From: Bacteroidota bacterium
GTDB taxonomy: Bacteria; Bacteroidota; Bacteroidia; Bacteroidales; F082
Direction: 5' to 3'
Assembly (NCBI GenBank): GCA_023396415.1
Contig: JAEWWJ010000024.1
Location: 1 to 64,000, forward strand
Length of the DNA: 64,000 nt
The position numbers and the translations under genes are program-made. Each line of letters starts with the position of its first letter. Position 1 is the stretch's first letter. Positions 1 through 8,640 of the stretch are shown here, piece by piece. A model generated the notes under the pieces. It did not search any database. It saw only the letters and a list, made by a program, of their open reading frames with translations, and had not been told where the DNA came from.

Positions 1-825
1 CCGCGTACACTTGGCGACACCCACGTTCATGTTTCGGCAGTTGATTATTTTGTTGAACACCATCAAATTCCGCCCACACTTCCTGAACCAACACCGGACG
101 AAACCGCTATGCAGATTGGCAAACACATCGCCGATTTGGTGGACGACGGTTCAACCATTCAACTGGGTATTGGCGAAATTCCTAACGCTTGTGCTCTTTC
201 GTTGAAAGATAAAAAAAACCTTGGCGTTCATACCGAAATGTTGGTTGACAGCATGATGGAACTCTACGAGCAGGGTGTAATCACCAATTCGGAAAAGGCA
301 TTACACAAAGGAAAATTCATCTGCACTTTTGCCATGGGAAGCGAAAAGTTGTACAAATGGTTAGACAACAATATGGCGGTGGAGTTTCTTCGTGGAAAAT
401 ACGTCAACGATCCTTGCGTGATGAAACAAAACAGCAAAATGGTTTCCATCAACACCTGTATCATGATTGATTTTACAGGACAAGTGGCCAGTGAAACCAT
501 TGGCATTGAGCAATACTCAGGTACGGGAGGACAATCCGACACCGCTGTAGGTGCCATTGAAGGCCTCGACGGGTTAGGAAAATCCATTATTGCTTGTCGT
601 TCAACAGCCCGCAACGGGCAAATTTCTACCATCGTTCCTATGCTGCCCCAAGGCAGCGCCGTTACCCTTCACCGCAGTCATACCGATTATGTGGTCACCG
701 AATGGGGAAGCACACGCCTGACCGGACGTACCGTGCGCGAACGCACCAAAGCCCTCATCGGCATTGCTCATCCCGATTTTAGAGCAGAACTCACCCAACA
801 GGCCCAACAATTGGGGTATCTCTAA
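1..825 (+). CDS. Acetyl-CoA hydrolase/transferase family protein (4-hydroxybutyrate/butyrate CoA-transferase type), 5' partial
   Basis: The reading frame is open from base 1, so the gene enters from the left; 274 residues of a usual ~430-450 are visible. Enzymes of this family move CoA between a carboxylic acid and an acyl-CoA, often acetyl-CoA, through a glutamyl-CoA intermediate. Visible family signs are the HTEM segment (residues ~77-80 of the visible part), which carries the Glu I take as the catalytic one by comparison with 4-hydroxybutyrate CoA-transferase, and the glycine-rich GTGGQSD motif, followed by the typical C-terminal half (VVTEWG, LIGIAHPDFR). It is probably cytoplasmic. The next gene starts 26 bases downstream on the same strand, so it likely heads or belongs to the same operon as the two KASIII-like genes. 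The substrate cannot be told from sequence; acetate, butyrate or 4-hydroxybutyrate are all possible. Confidence 0.9.
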   Translation, partial: PRTLGDTHVHVSAVDYFVEHHQIPPTLPEPTPDETAMQIGKHIADLVDDGSTIQLGIGEIPNACALSLKDKKNLGVHTEMLVDSMMELYEQGVITNSEKALHKGKFICTFAMGSEKLYKWLDNNMAVEFLRGKYVNDPCVMKQNSKMVSINTCIMIDFTGQVASETIGIEQYSGTGGQSDTAVGAIEGLDGLGKSIIACRSTARNGQISTIVPMLPQGSAVTLHRSHTDYVVTEWGSTRLTGRTVRERTKALIGIAHPDFRAELTQQAQQLGYL

Positions 826-851
826 ACCAAATGTAACAAAACTCAAAAGCT

Positions 852-1859
852 ATGTTACCCATAAAAATCATTGGAACAGGCGTTTATGCTCCCGGCACAC
901 CCATCGCCAATGCTGAACTGATGCAGCTAACCGGATTAAGCTTCGATAGCGATAAGTTAGAAAGCAAACTCGGCATCTATACCAGACATATCGCTCACCT
1001 TCGTGGCATGGATGAAACAACAGCCGATTTTGCCACCCAAGCAGCAAAGGCAGCAATCCAAAATGCTGGTATTCGGGCAGATGAGGTGAAACTGATCATC
1101 GTTGGCACCGACACCCCGGAATACATCACGCCGGCCACCGCCATTCTGGTGCAAGGCCGCTTGCAAGAAAAAGAAAACTGGTGCTCCAGCTTCGATGTAG
1201 CCGCTTCCTGTGCCAGCTTTACCATCGCCTTAGACAATGCCGCGCGGTTGATGGCCACTGACGAAAGTCTTCAATATGCGCTCGTGATTGGCGTTTACAA
1301 TATGCCCGCCTTTTTGAGAAAAGACGATGCCTTTGGCTACTCCATTTTCGCTGATGGCGCTGGAGCAGTAGTTCTTGCACACCAAGAAGACAGCAAAAGC
1401 ACTTATGTCGGAAGCCAAATGCTGACTGACGGCACCCAACATGACTTTATCGGCATTTATGCCGGTGGCTCGCGAAATCCGATAACAAAAGCAGTGTTGG
1501 ACAACAACGAACAAGGCTTGTTGAGCCTAAAACCACTTCCCGGCGACCGAAATGTGCGTCTGTGGCCCATAGTAGTGAAACAGTTGCTCAAAAAATATCA
1601 ACTGAATATTGAAGATGTGGACCATTTTATTTTCACCCAAATCAACCATTCGGTGATTGAAAAAGTGATGGAAAACCTTCAAGTTTCAATGGATAAAACC
1701 ACAACGGTGATGGATCAATACGGCTATACCGGATCGGGATGTGTGCCTATGGCATTTCACCATGCAGTGGCCCACGGAAAGATAAAAAGAGGCGACCGCG
1801 TGTTGTTTATGGCTTCGGGAGCCGGCTTAGCAGTGGGAAGCAATCTGTTTGTCTATTAG
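852..1859 (+). CDS. KASIII/FabH-like thiolase-superfamily protein, first of a pair
   Basis: The protein has 335 residues, the normal length for 3-oxoacyl-ACP synthase III relatives, with the duplicated thiolase fold. The nucleophile Cys120 lies in FDVAASCASF and the active-site His266 in TQINHSV. The third catalytic residue of FabH, Asn in a YGNTSA-type motif, is Tyr292 here (YGYTGSG), so it is not a standard FabH. KASIII relatives condense an acyl-CoA with malonyl-ACP or another acyl thioester, and some only transfer acyl groups. It is probably cytoplasmic. The ATG at 852 gives an immediate beta strand (IKIIGTGVYAP), as in homologues. Together with the CoA-transferase upstream and a divergent paralogue downstream it suggests chain-building or acyl-transfer chemistry on CoA thioesters. 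The product is unknown. Confidence 0.85.
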   Translation: MLPIKIIGTGVYAPGTPIANAELMQLTGLSFDSDKLESKLGIYTRHIAHLRGMDETTADFATQAAKAAIQNAGIRADEVKLIIVGTDTPEYITPATAILVQGRLQEKENWCSSFDVAASCASFTIALDNAARLMATDESLQYALVIGVYNMPAFLRKDDAFGYSIFADGAGAVVLAHQEDSKSTYVGSQMLTDGTQHDFIGIYAGGSRNPITKAVLDNNEQGLLSLKPLPGDRNVRLWPIVVKQLLKKYQLNIEDVDHFIFTQINHSVIEKVMENLQVSMDKTTTVMDQYGYTGSGCVPMAFHHAVAHGKIKRGDRVLFMASGAGLAVGSNLFVY

Positions 1860-1902
1860 ATTTCATAAATACTCCCATTCGGGAAATCAAGAATTTTCGA
1901 TA

Positions 1903-2934
1903 ATGACAGCATCAAAAATTAATGTTGGGATTGTAGGAACAGGCATTTACTTGCCCCAAGACCGCATGAGCGCAGCGGAAATTTCTGCCGCCACTCAAGG
2001 AAAATGGAGCGAAGAAGCCATTGTGCAAAAGCTCGGCATTGTAGAAAAAACCATAGCCGGAAAAAACGATGGAACCCAAGAGATGGGCGCCTTGGCCGCA
2101 TTGGATTGTTTAAAAAATACCGGCATCAAGGCAGAAAACATTGACCTGATCATTTCTATTGGCGAAGAGTGGAAAGAATTTCCGCTCACCACCACAGCCA
2201 TTTACATCCAGCATCGGATTGGCGCCGTGAATGCTTGGGCTTTCGACTTGCAACAACGCTGCTGCACAACAGTAGCCGCCATGAAAATTGCCAAGGATAT
2301 GATGTTTGCCGATCCTGACATCAATACCGTTTTAATAGCCGGTGGGTATCGCAATGGCGACTTTATTGACTATACCGACAGCTCGGTTTCTTTTATGTTC
2401 AATCTTTCGGCAGGTGCCGGCGCTATGTTGTTGCAAAAAAACTTATGTAGAAACGTTATTTTAGGCACACACATCATCACCGATGGAAGCATGTCGCGCG
2501 ATGCGGGTGTCGAATATGGCGGCACCGAAAAACCCATCACCTGCGAAGTGATCCACGAAGCCTACAAATCACTGCGGGTGTTTGATGAAAAACACATGAA
2601 AAACCGCCTCAACGAGGTTTCAATGACCAACTGGCTCAGCTGTATCCACAAAGCTTTTGAAAAATCAGCACTTCCGCTGGCCTCTCTTGGCTATCTTGCC
2701 AGTTTGCATTACAAGCGTTCGATGTATTTCGGTTTCGTAAAAGAGCTGGGTCTAACGCCCGAACAAAGCATTTACCTCGAAAACTATGGACATCTCGGAC
2801 AAATTGACCAAATACTTTCCATTCATTTGGCAGCACAACAAGGAAAAATTAAAGAAGGCACCATCATCTCCATGATTGCTGCCGGTATTGGTTACGCTTG
2901 GGGCGCCAATGTGGTGAAATGGGGCAAGATGTAG
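1903..2934 (+). CDS. KASIII/FabH-like thiolase-superfamily protein, second of a pair
   Basis: This 343-residue thiolase-fold protein is a distant paralogue of the gene just upstream. I use the ATG at 1903, because an earlier in-frame ATG at 1849 would overlap the previous gene and add an 18-residue tail not expected before the first strand (INVGIVGTGIYLP). The likely nucleophile is Cys120 in FDLQQRCC, at the same spacing from FD as in the neighbour. His269 in SLHYKRS matches the FabH His, while the Asn position is His297 (YGHLGQ). Both partners therefore deviate at the third catalytic residue, in different ways. Adjacent pairs of divergent KASIII-like proteins may work as a heteromer or in consecutive steps; that is inference. 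The gap to the next gene is 171 bases, so the lipoprotein may have its own promoter. Confidence 0.82.
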   Translation: MTASKINVGIVGTGIYLPQDRMSAAEISAATQGKWSEEAIVQKLGIVEKTIAGKNDGTQEMGALAALDCLKNTGIKAENIDLIISIGEEWKEFPLTTTAIYIQHRIGAVNAWAFDLQQRCCTTVAAMKIAKDMMFADPDINTVLIAGGYRNGDFIDYTDSSVSFMFNLSAGAGAMLLQKNLCRNVILGTHIITDGSMSRDAGVEYGGTEKPITCEVIHEAYKSLRVFDEKHMKNRLNEVSMTNWLSCIHKAFEKSALPLASLGYLASLHYKRSMYFGFVKELGLTPEQSIYLENYGHLGQIDQILSIHLAAQQGKIKEGTIISMIAAGIGYAWGANVVKWGKM

Positions 2935-3105
2935 GTCATGGCAATAATAATTGTTTTATCTCGCTCACTAATAACATATTATGCAACTTGATTTGAAAGG
3001 TAACTAATTAGGTCAACCCTAACAATAAAATCAGCATTTTACTTTAGATGCAACTATTTAGTAATTTTAACATCAAATACTTAATCACTTAACACAATTA
3101 AAAAA

Positions 3106-3930
3106 ATGAAAACAAAAACACTTTCAGTAATCGCGATGGTTTTGGTTCTTTTCATGGGAATGACTTCCTGCAAAGAGGATAACAAAGCCCCAAAAATCAA
3201 CTCAGCAGTTTTGTCATCCGACAACAAAACGATTGCTGTAACCTTCTCAGAAGCAGTGTATGCCAAAGCTGATGCTACCGGCGACCTCACTGCTGACAAT
3301 CTAGCCGTTACTGCTCCCGGCTTAGACTTCACTTACACCGTGACCCATACTGCCGGCGCGGCTGTGGCTACCGTTAATTTGGCCGTTACCTCTGTGATTC
3401 AAGGAACTGAAAAGTTTACTGTTGCAGCGGTTGCCGCAAAACCAATCTATGACAACGAAGGCTTAGCCATGGAAGCATCGGCCAAAGCTGAAACCGGAAA
3501 CACCGCACAAGACCTTGGTATCATGGGCAATTGGGTTTCAGAAGGCGACAATGTGGCTCCCCTTTTGGTTACTTATTTCAACGTAGCTAAAGTTACTGCC
3601 AACTTCAAAGCCGATATGTCATATGTGGTGAATCAATTCAACATTGGCAACGCAACTACCACACCTGACTTGGTTTTCAGTGGCACTTATCAAATTGAAA
3701 AATCAAACGTTGGTGAAATTTGGACGGTGAAGATCAATCAAGACCTACCTTTCTTAGGAGAAGCAGCAGGTATTTTTGAAGTAAAAAAGAACCCCGAAGT
3801 GCTTTGGTATGAAGTAGTTCAAACCTCCGGCACACAAAACGTTGCTCCTACACCGGCAGCAGGCTTCGGCAGCAGCAATGGTGGAACATTGGGTGTGATT
3901 AACATTCAGAAATTTGTGCGCGTAAACTAA
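3106..3930 (+). CDS. Lipoprotein with Ig-like (SbsA/Big_5-type) domain
   Basis: This 274-residue lipoprotein has a signal peptide ending in a lipobox, MGMTSC, with acylated Cys22 followed by Lys-Glu-Asp. Residues ~29-115 have the pattern of a bacterial Ig-like domain of the SbsA/SwmB type (a strand with VLSSDNKTIAVTFSEAVY, then LTADNLAV). The remaining half (GNWVSEGDNVAP onward) is a beta-rich domain I do not recognise; similar lipocalin-like tails occur on Bacteroidota lipoproteins. It probably sits on the outer membrane and may bind a ligand or support the barrel protein encoded next. A strong intrinsic terminator follows directly (3964-4008), so much transcription may stop here, making this protein more abundant than its downstream neighbours. 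Specific function is unknown. Confidence 0.75.
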   Translation: MKTKTLSVIAMVLVLFMGMTSCKEDNKAPKINSAVLSSDNKTIAVTFSEAVYAKADATGDLTADNLAVTAPGLDFTYTVTHTAGAAVATVNLAVTSVIQGTEKFTVAAVAAKPIYDNEGLAMEASAKAETGNTAQDLGIMGNWVSEGDNVAPLLVTYFNVAKVTANFKADMSYVVNQFNIGNATTTPDLVFSGTYQIEKSNVGEIWTVKINQDLPFLGEAAGIFEVKKNPEVLWYEVVQTSGTQNVAPTPAAGFGSSNGGTLGVINIQKFVRVN

Positions 3931-3963
3931 TCACTGGCGAGCGTTTCGTACAACAATACATTG

Positions 3964-4008
3964 AAAGGCAAAGTCGGCGATGATTCAGCCACTTTGCCTT
4001 TTTTTTTA
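3964..4008 (+). terminator. Intrinsic terminator between the lipoprotein and barrel genes
   Basis: An 11-bp perfect arm (3964-3974) pairs with 3991-4001; GGC/GCC extends the stem inward with one bulged base, and a run of nine T follows. The next start codon, 4027, is only 19 bases past the T run, so the barrel and hydrolase genes would depend on read-through or on an unseen promoter. The structure also shows why the in-frame TTG at 3961 is not a start. Confidence 0.85.
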
Positions 4009-4026
4009 CTCAAAACCATTAAAATC

Positions 4027-5646
4027 ATGAAGAAAATTTCTATATTTCTCCTTACAGTGGCCTTGTTTTCATCTACTTGCATTTGGGCACAAGGAACAGA
4101 TGTAAGCCCTGATGGACGAGGTGCCAGCGCTGCCGGATTGTACAGCCAAAACTTGCCTTACACGGTGAAAGCTAACAAGGAGTTTCAGTTTTTGGCCTTC
4201 TTCATAAACCAAGGGGTGCGCACCAATGTTTACCCACAAGCCAGCCTGTTCAACGGGCAATTGGTGGGTCGTTTGTTTGGCGCCAACTCCTCCACAACCT
4301 CCGACACACTGACTTCCAGCTACTTTGAACAACGCATCATCCCATTTTTCATCTACCAGCCTAAGCTTTTCAACGGCAAAGCTATTTTAAGGGCCTCCTT
4401 TGAAATTGATTGGACCTGGGGAGATCAAAACTATGGCATAAGTGGAAATAAAGGTTCGGCCATCAATGCCGACAATGTCAACATACAAACACAAAATATT
4501 GAATTAGAGTTAATTCCCTACAAGAATTTCGCTATTAATCTCGGACTTCAACGACTTTACGACACCCCCCACAACCCATACCGTACCATGGTAGATCGCA
4601 TGACCTCCACCGGTTATAGGCTCGCTTATTGGGGAACCGACGGCGTTGGTGTTTCGGCCCGTTACGATGGCGACATCCAAAAGGTCAAAGCCGGGTATTA
4701 CCTTCTTTATGAGAATAATACTGAGTTAGACGATGATGTAACCCTCACTGAACTTTTCTATGAAAGAAAAATCAATATGAAGTGGAGCTTAGGTGCATCG
4801 GCCTATTACGTTCGCGACAGAGGCAAAGGCCAGGGCGGGGTTTCTGTGTTCAGTCAAGGTTTACAGAGTTTACTCGCCTCCTACAACGGCATGTATGTGT
4901 TCGACTTACCCAAAGACTACAAAGCCGATGTGGTTTGGTTAGGCGTCACCTTTGCAAGAAATCCCGAGTTTTGGCTCGACCCATTTCAGCTCACCGGTTT
5001 TGTAAATTATAACCTCGGAACAGCCCGTAAAAACGTCAACGGAAGCTACGAAAAAGCTGCCGACATTTCTGGTGTTGCTGCCAACATCAGAGCTGCATAC
5101 CGCTACGGAAGAACGCTCAACGATTACGTTTCAGCCGATTTAACTTTTACCTCACCGGATAAATATGGTTTGGATGACGGCAAATACACAGGCGTTTTGA
5201 CCGGAAACTATTGGGGAATGCCTACCAGCATTTTCATTGGAACGGGCAGTTATTTGCTGTTTCCCAACCCCAACGTGGTCAACCGCTTCACCCCGGTAAT
5301 TTCCGATATTTCCAATATGGGATACGGTTTGGCCGGCGGCACTGTTAACTTTTCATACGGTTTCATTCCACATAAACTCATCGCCAAAGCAGGCATCGCC
5401 AGTGCTGTTAGTCCGCTGAAACCCAACGGAGGCGGCAATTTCATGGGCTTAGAAGCCAATGGGTCATTGGTTTACAACTTTGGCCCGTTTATGAGCTTAG
5501 AGATGCACGGGGCCAACCTTTGGCTTGGCGACTTTTTCGACAGCAACGACGCTTCGCGCGGTTCAGCCGTCAATGGAGGCCAGCAAGGAGTCCGTCCGGT
5601 GAATCCTTACACGGTTTTCTTGGTTTATAAATGGCTCTTGTTCTGA
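4027..5646 (+). CDS. Outer-membrane beta-barrel protein (porin-like)
   Basis: This protein has 539 residues from the ATG at 4027. It has a Sec signal peptide (KKISIFLLTVALFSSTCIWAQ) and then long alternating amphipathic strands with aromatic girdle residues. It ends in Phe (VFLVYKWLLF), the classic terminal strand of an outer-membrane barrel. The length suggests about 16-18 strands. I do not recognise a specific family; the general style resembles alginate-export or fatty-acid/porin barrels of Bacteroidota. It follows a surface-type lipoprotein and precedes a lipoprotein hydrolase, so a role in bringing a substrate of the hydrolase or of the CoA-linked enzymes across the outer membrane is plausible but is inference. 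An earlier TTG-started reading (3961) would run through the terminator stem and is rejected. Confidence 0.8.
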   Translation: MKKISIFLLTVALFSSTCIWAQGTDVSPDGRGASAAGLYSQNLPYTVKANKEFQFLAFFINQGVRTNVYPQASLFNGQLVGRLFGANSSTTSDTLTSSYFEQRIIPFFIYQPKLFNGKAILRASFEIDWTWGDQNYGISGNKGSAINADNVNIQTQNIELELIPYKNFAINLGLQRLYDTPHNPYRTMVDRMTSTGYRLAYWGTDGVGVSARYDGDIQKVKAGYYLLYENNTELDDDVTLTELFYERKINMKWSLGASAYYVRDRGKGQGGVSVFSQGLQSLLASYNGMYVFDLPKDYKADVVWLGVTFARNPEFWLDPFQLTGFVNYNLGTARKNVNGSYEKAADISGVAANIRAAYRYGRTLNDYVSADLTFTSPDKYGLDDGKYTGVLTGNYWGMPTSIFIGTGSYLLFPNPNVVNRFTPVISDISNMGYGLAGGTVNFSYGFIPHKLIAKAGIASAVSPLKPNGGGNFMGLEANGSLVYNFGPFMSLEMHGANLWLGDFFDSNDASRGSAVNGGQQGVRPVNPYTVFLVYKWLLF

Positions 5647-5669
5647 TTCACAACCTCAATAACATCACT

Positions 5670-6629
5670 ATGAAAACAGTAAGAATTTTACAAATAGCAA
5701 CCATCATATTGGTTATTGCTTTCTCTATTGGAGCTTGTACGCCCTACAAACATCTTCCTAAAATGCACTCAATGAGTGAATTAAAATACGATCACAAGGT
5801 GCATTATGCCAATCTGAGCAACCAGCTGCGATTGGCCTATGTGGATGAAGGCAAAGGCGACGAAACCATCATTATGATTCACGGATTGGGCAGTTATTTG
5901 CCCGCTTGGAAAAAGAATATTGATGCCTTGAGCCAACACTACCGTGTGATTGCCATTGACTTGCCGGGATACGGAAAATCATCCAAACATCCACACAGCG
6001 GCCTGATGAGTTATTATGCCGACGTGGTAGCCGAACTGATTGAACACTTAGATTTGAAAGCGGTGAACCTTGCAGGTCACTCCATGGGCGGACAAATATC
6101 AATGGTTTTGGCCCTTGCTAAACCCGAAATGGTGAAACGACTAATTTTGGTTGATCCTGCCGGTTTTGAGTACTTCCATCCCGGACAAAAAACCTGGTTC
6201 AAAGATGTCATGTTCCCCAATATGATTCGGCTTACCACTGTTGAAGCCATCGAAAACAATTTGGCCAGCAACTTTTACCGCTTGCCAAAAGACGCACATT
6301 TTATGATTGAAGACCGTATTGCCATGCGCGATGCCGATGACTTTGACGCGTATTGCCTTGCCGTTTCGCGCTCCGTGGCCGGAATGGTGGACGAACCCGT
6401 TCTCGACAAACTCGATCAAATTAAAGTCCCTACCCTCATCTTTTTTGGAAAAGAAGACATGCTCATTCCCAACCGCTACCTCAACCCCGGTTTCACTGAA
6501 AAAATAGCCCAATATGGAGCCTCAAAAATTGCCAACAGCAAATTGGTGATGGTGCCCAAAAGCGGCCACTTTATGATGTTTGAAAAATCGGAAGTGTTTA
6601 ACAAAGAGGTAGTTGACTTTATTAAATAG
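5670..6629 (+). CDS. Alpha/beta-hydrolase lipoprotein
   Basis: This 319-residue enzyme has a lipoprotein signal ending FSIGAC, acylated Cys23. The alpha/beta-hydrolase core shows the oxyanion segment IHGLGS, the nucleophile elbow GHSMGG, the acid in GKEDMLIP and the catalytic His in KSGHFMMFE, so the triad looks complete. Such enzymes hydrolyse esters, lactones or related bonds. Because it is lipid-anchored it probably acts in the periplasm or at the outer membrane. The start is the ATG at 5670, 23 bases after the barrel gene; an upstream ATG at 5631 lies inside that gene. It is the last gene before a strong terminator (6661-6696), which closes the transcription unit. The substrate is unknown; the CoA-transferase and KASIII-like genes upstream suggest a fatty or keto acid product. 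Confidence 0.87.
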   Translation: MKTVRILQIATIILVIAFSIGACTPYKHLPKMHSMSELKYDHKVHYANLSNQLRLAYVDEGKGDETIIMIHGLGSYLPAWKKNIDALSQHYRVIAIDLPGYGKSSKHPHSGLMSYYADVVAELIEHLDLKAVNLAGHSMGGQISMVLALAKPEMVKRLILVDPAGFEYFHPGQKTWFKDVMFPNMIRLTTVEAIENNLASNFYRLPKDAHFMIEDRIAMRDADDFDAYCLAVSRSVAGMVDEPVLDKLDQIKVPTLIFFGKEDMLIPNRYLNPGFTEKIAQYGASKIANSKLVMVPKSGHFMMFEKSEVFNKEVVDFIK

Positions 6630-6660
6630 GTGATAAACCAACAGTTATTTCACTAAAAAG

Positions 6661-6696
6661 CAGAAAAAGGCCACCAGAACAGGTGGCCTTTTTCTG
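6661..6696 (+). terminator. Strong bidirectional-looking terminator
   Basis: A perfect 15-bp inverted repeat (6661-6675 with 6682-6696) has a 6-base loop; its arms end in an A run and a T run (core GGCCACC/GGTGGCC). It ends the gene set that starts at the left edge. Confidence 0.92.
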
Positions 6697-6867
6697 TTGA
6701 TAGAACCCCCAACACCAAACCGATTTTTGCAAATTAAAATGCGACAAAACACGGCACAAACAAAAGTCAACATCAATATTCATCCCTAACATTTAGCAAC
6801 TTACAAAGAATTTGATACGCTTTGATCATAATTTTTTAAGAAACAAAGCTTTATTTTTATTTGAGGC

Positions 6868-6898
6868 TATGAACAGAATTTTAAAAAAAATACCTTTG
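6868..6898 (+). promoter_or_regulatory. Putative Bacteroidota promoter for the serine hydrolase gene
   Basis: A -7 box TACCTTTG (6891-6898) lies exactly 19 bases after TATG (6868-6871), a 3-of-4 match to the -33 TTTG box. The interval 6697-7011 otherwise holds only A/T-rich DNA, and the predicted leader of ~108 bases shows no clear structure. Confidence 0.5.
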
Positions 6899-7011
6899 TT
6901 TAGAAAATTACAACAAGTACAATAATGCTGATCCTTCAGCCTCCGACGCAAACATTCATGACGGAACCGGCAGCCGATTCCCCTTTTTAAAAACCATTAA
7001 AACCAAATGTG

Positions 7012-8154
7012 ATGAAAACAAACCTCAAAACAACCGTAAAAAAAAGTTTTTCAACACCCATTTTAGTTCTTTTGCTCCTAATGGTAGCGTTGATTTCATG
7101 CAAAAAAGAGCAAGATGTTGATCCCAATCAAGTGCTCATTGAGCAGATGAAAGCAGTTACCGATTCAATTATCGAGCACAGCAAGGTTCCTGGCGTTGTG
7201 GCATTGGTGGTAGATCATAAAACTGGCATTGACTGGCTCTACACTTCAGGTTATAGCGATATTGCTCAGCAACTGCCGATGGACGGCTCCTACACTTTCA
7301 GGATAGCGAGCAACACCAAAACCTTGACAGGAACGGTCTTGCTTCAGTTGGTGGATGAGGGTCGTCTCAGTCTCGATGATAAGCTTTCAAAGTACTACCC
7401 TGAATATCCAAAAGCGGATAGCATCACCATTGCCATGCTTTGCAACATGAGCAGTGGCATTTATAACTACACTGATAGCGAAGCATTTGTGAATCTAATC
7501 TTAAATCAACCGAGTGCTAGCTTTTCACCTCAGCAAAGTATTGATATCGCTTTCGAAAACGACTTTTATTTCAGTCCGGGAACGAACTTTCACTATTCCA
7601 ATACCAATACCATTATACTCGGACTACTCATTGAAAAACTTACACGAAACACATTACAATCTGAAATCGAAAACCGCATTGTAAAACCGCTTCATCTGAA
7701 CAATACCGGATTCTTAACTTCAGGCTTAAACTTCCCCGGCACACATGGCAGGGGCTATTATGCGGGCGAATACACCGAAGATGATGGTGATGTAACCGAA
7801 TACTTCGATGTTTCATGGGCTTGGGCAGCCGGATCGGCTTACAGCACACCGCGCGAATTACAAAAATATGTAGAGGCTTTGGTGGGAGGTGGTTTATTAT
7901 CGGATGCCCTTCAGCAGAAAAGAATCAATGACATGATTGCGCTTACCCCAAAAGTCGGCTACGGATTATGCCTGCTCAAAAGAGGGTCTTTTTATGGTCA
8001 TAACGGTGCCATTTTCGGCTTTACCTCTTCGATGTACCATAGCATCGAAAAAAATGCTACTGTTATCATCTATTTCAATTGTCAATTGAACGATTTGCAC
8101 CCTGATTTTCTTTTTGCGCGCTTCATGCGTATTCTATATGGCGACACGGAATAA
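7012..8154 (+). CDS. Serine hydrolase of the class C beta-lactamase/DD-peptidase family, lipoprotein
   Basis: This 380-residue protein has a lipoprotein signal (lipobox ALISC, Cys30). The penicillin-recognising fold shows SxxK at Ser100-Lys103 (SNTK), YxN at Tyr195-Asn197 (YSN) and an HxG-type third motif (GHNGAIFG), all needed for acyl-enzyme chemistry. Family members include DD-carboxypeptidases, esterases, D-aminopeptidases and a few beta-lactamases; most Bacteroidota lipoprotein versions are not true resistance enzymes. It is expected in the periplasm or at the outer membrane. I use the ATG at 7012; a GTG directly before it at 7009 is the only alternative nearby. It appears monocistronic, with its own promoter and the R-M remnants after it. 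Confidence 0.88.
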   Translation: MKTNLKTTVKKSFSTPILVLLLLMVALISCKKEQDVDPNQVLIEQMKAVTDSIIEHSKVPGVVALVVDHKTGIDWLYTSGYSDIAQQLPMDGSYTFRIASNTKTLTGTVLLQLVDEGRLSLDDKLSKYYPEYPKADSITIAMLCNMSSGIYNYTDSEAFVNLILNQPSASFSPQQSIDIAFENDFYFSPGTNFHYSNTNTIILGLLIEKLTRNTLQSEIENRIVKPLHLNNTGFLTSGLNFPGTHGRGYYAGEYTEDDGDVTEYFDVSWAWAAGSAYSTPRELQKYVEALVGGGLLSDALQQKRINDMIALTPKVGYGLCLLKRGSFYGHNGAIFGFTSSMYHSIEKNATVIIYFNCQLNDLHPDFLFARFMRILYGDTE

Positions 8155-8352
8155 AAAGTCGAAAGAGCTGAAGGTAATATTTGAAGGAGTTGGTATTGAA
8201 TCCGATTTAAAATACATTTGCTGATTGCAAGCACATTCCTAAGGTCGCAACAGCCAAATTGAGGCAAATTTGTGGCTTTGTGATGGTGGACATCTTGGCA
8301 TCGTGGGATTAAAATCGGACACACCATCCTAAATTGCTACTTTTGATTCTAA

Positions 8353-8640
8353 GCATCAATAAAAAACGAAAAACTGACCAAAAAAGAAATCATTGACAAC
8401 CGCTTAAAAAAAGTGAATGGGGAGAATGATTTAATTGTCAAACACAGTTGCCTAAACAGCCGACAGCTTCAATTTCTTGGCTTGCTCAAGAATTTTGTTT
8501 TTGAAAAAGGCGATGTAAGCAAACGCAACCTGATTGAATCACCTTTTACTATGCTGCATCCCGAAGGCATCAGAGGAATATTTAATAAAAAAGAGATTGA
8601 CGAAATTTTAAGTTTAATCGAAAAAGTATTAGCAGCATGA
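8353..8640 (+). pseudogene. Remnant of type I restriction enzyme R subunit (HsdR C-terminus)
   Basis: About 95 codons are open after stops at 8344 and 8350. The stretch LNSRQLQFLGLLKNFV through HPEGIRGIFNKKEIDEIL resembles the very C-terminal domain of HsdR proteins (EcoEI R type), which are normally ~800-1000 residues. No helicase or nuclease part is present upstream, so only the tail remains. The first ~20 codons (KNEKLTKKEIIDNRLKKV) may be unrelated joined sequence. Its stop overlaps the ATG of the next remnant by 4 bases, as expected of an intact former operon. Bases 8155-8352 show no recognisable gene. Confidence 0.65.

Noticed and set aside
11..205. A 64-codon plus-strand frame at the left edge
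   Set aside because: The CoA-transferase frame (phase 1) is open across it from base 1 and continues its protein; the other frame is overlap noise.
3961..4026. Extended N-terminus for the barrel protein from TTG 3961
   Set aside because: It would translate the terminator stem and place 22 residues before a normal signal peptide.
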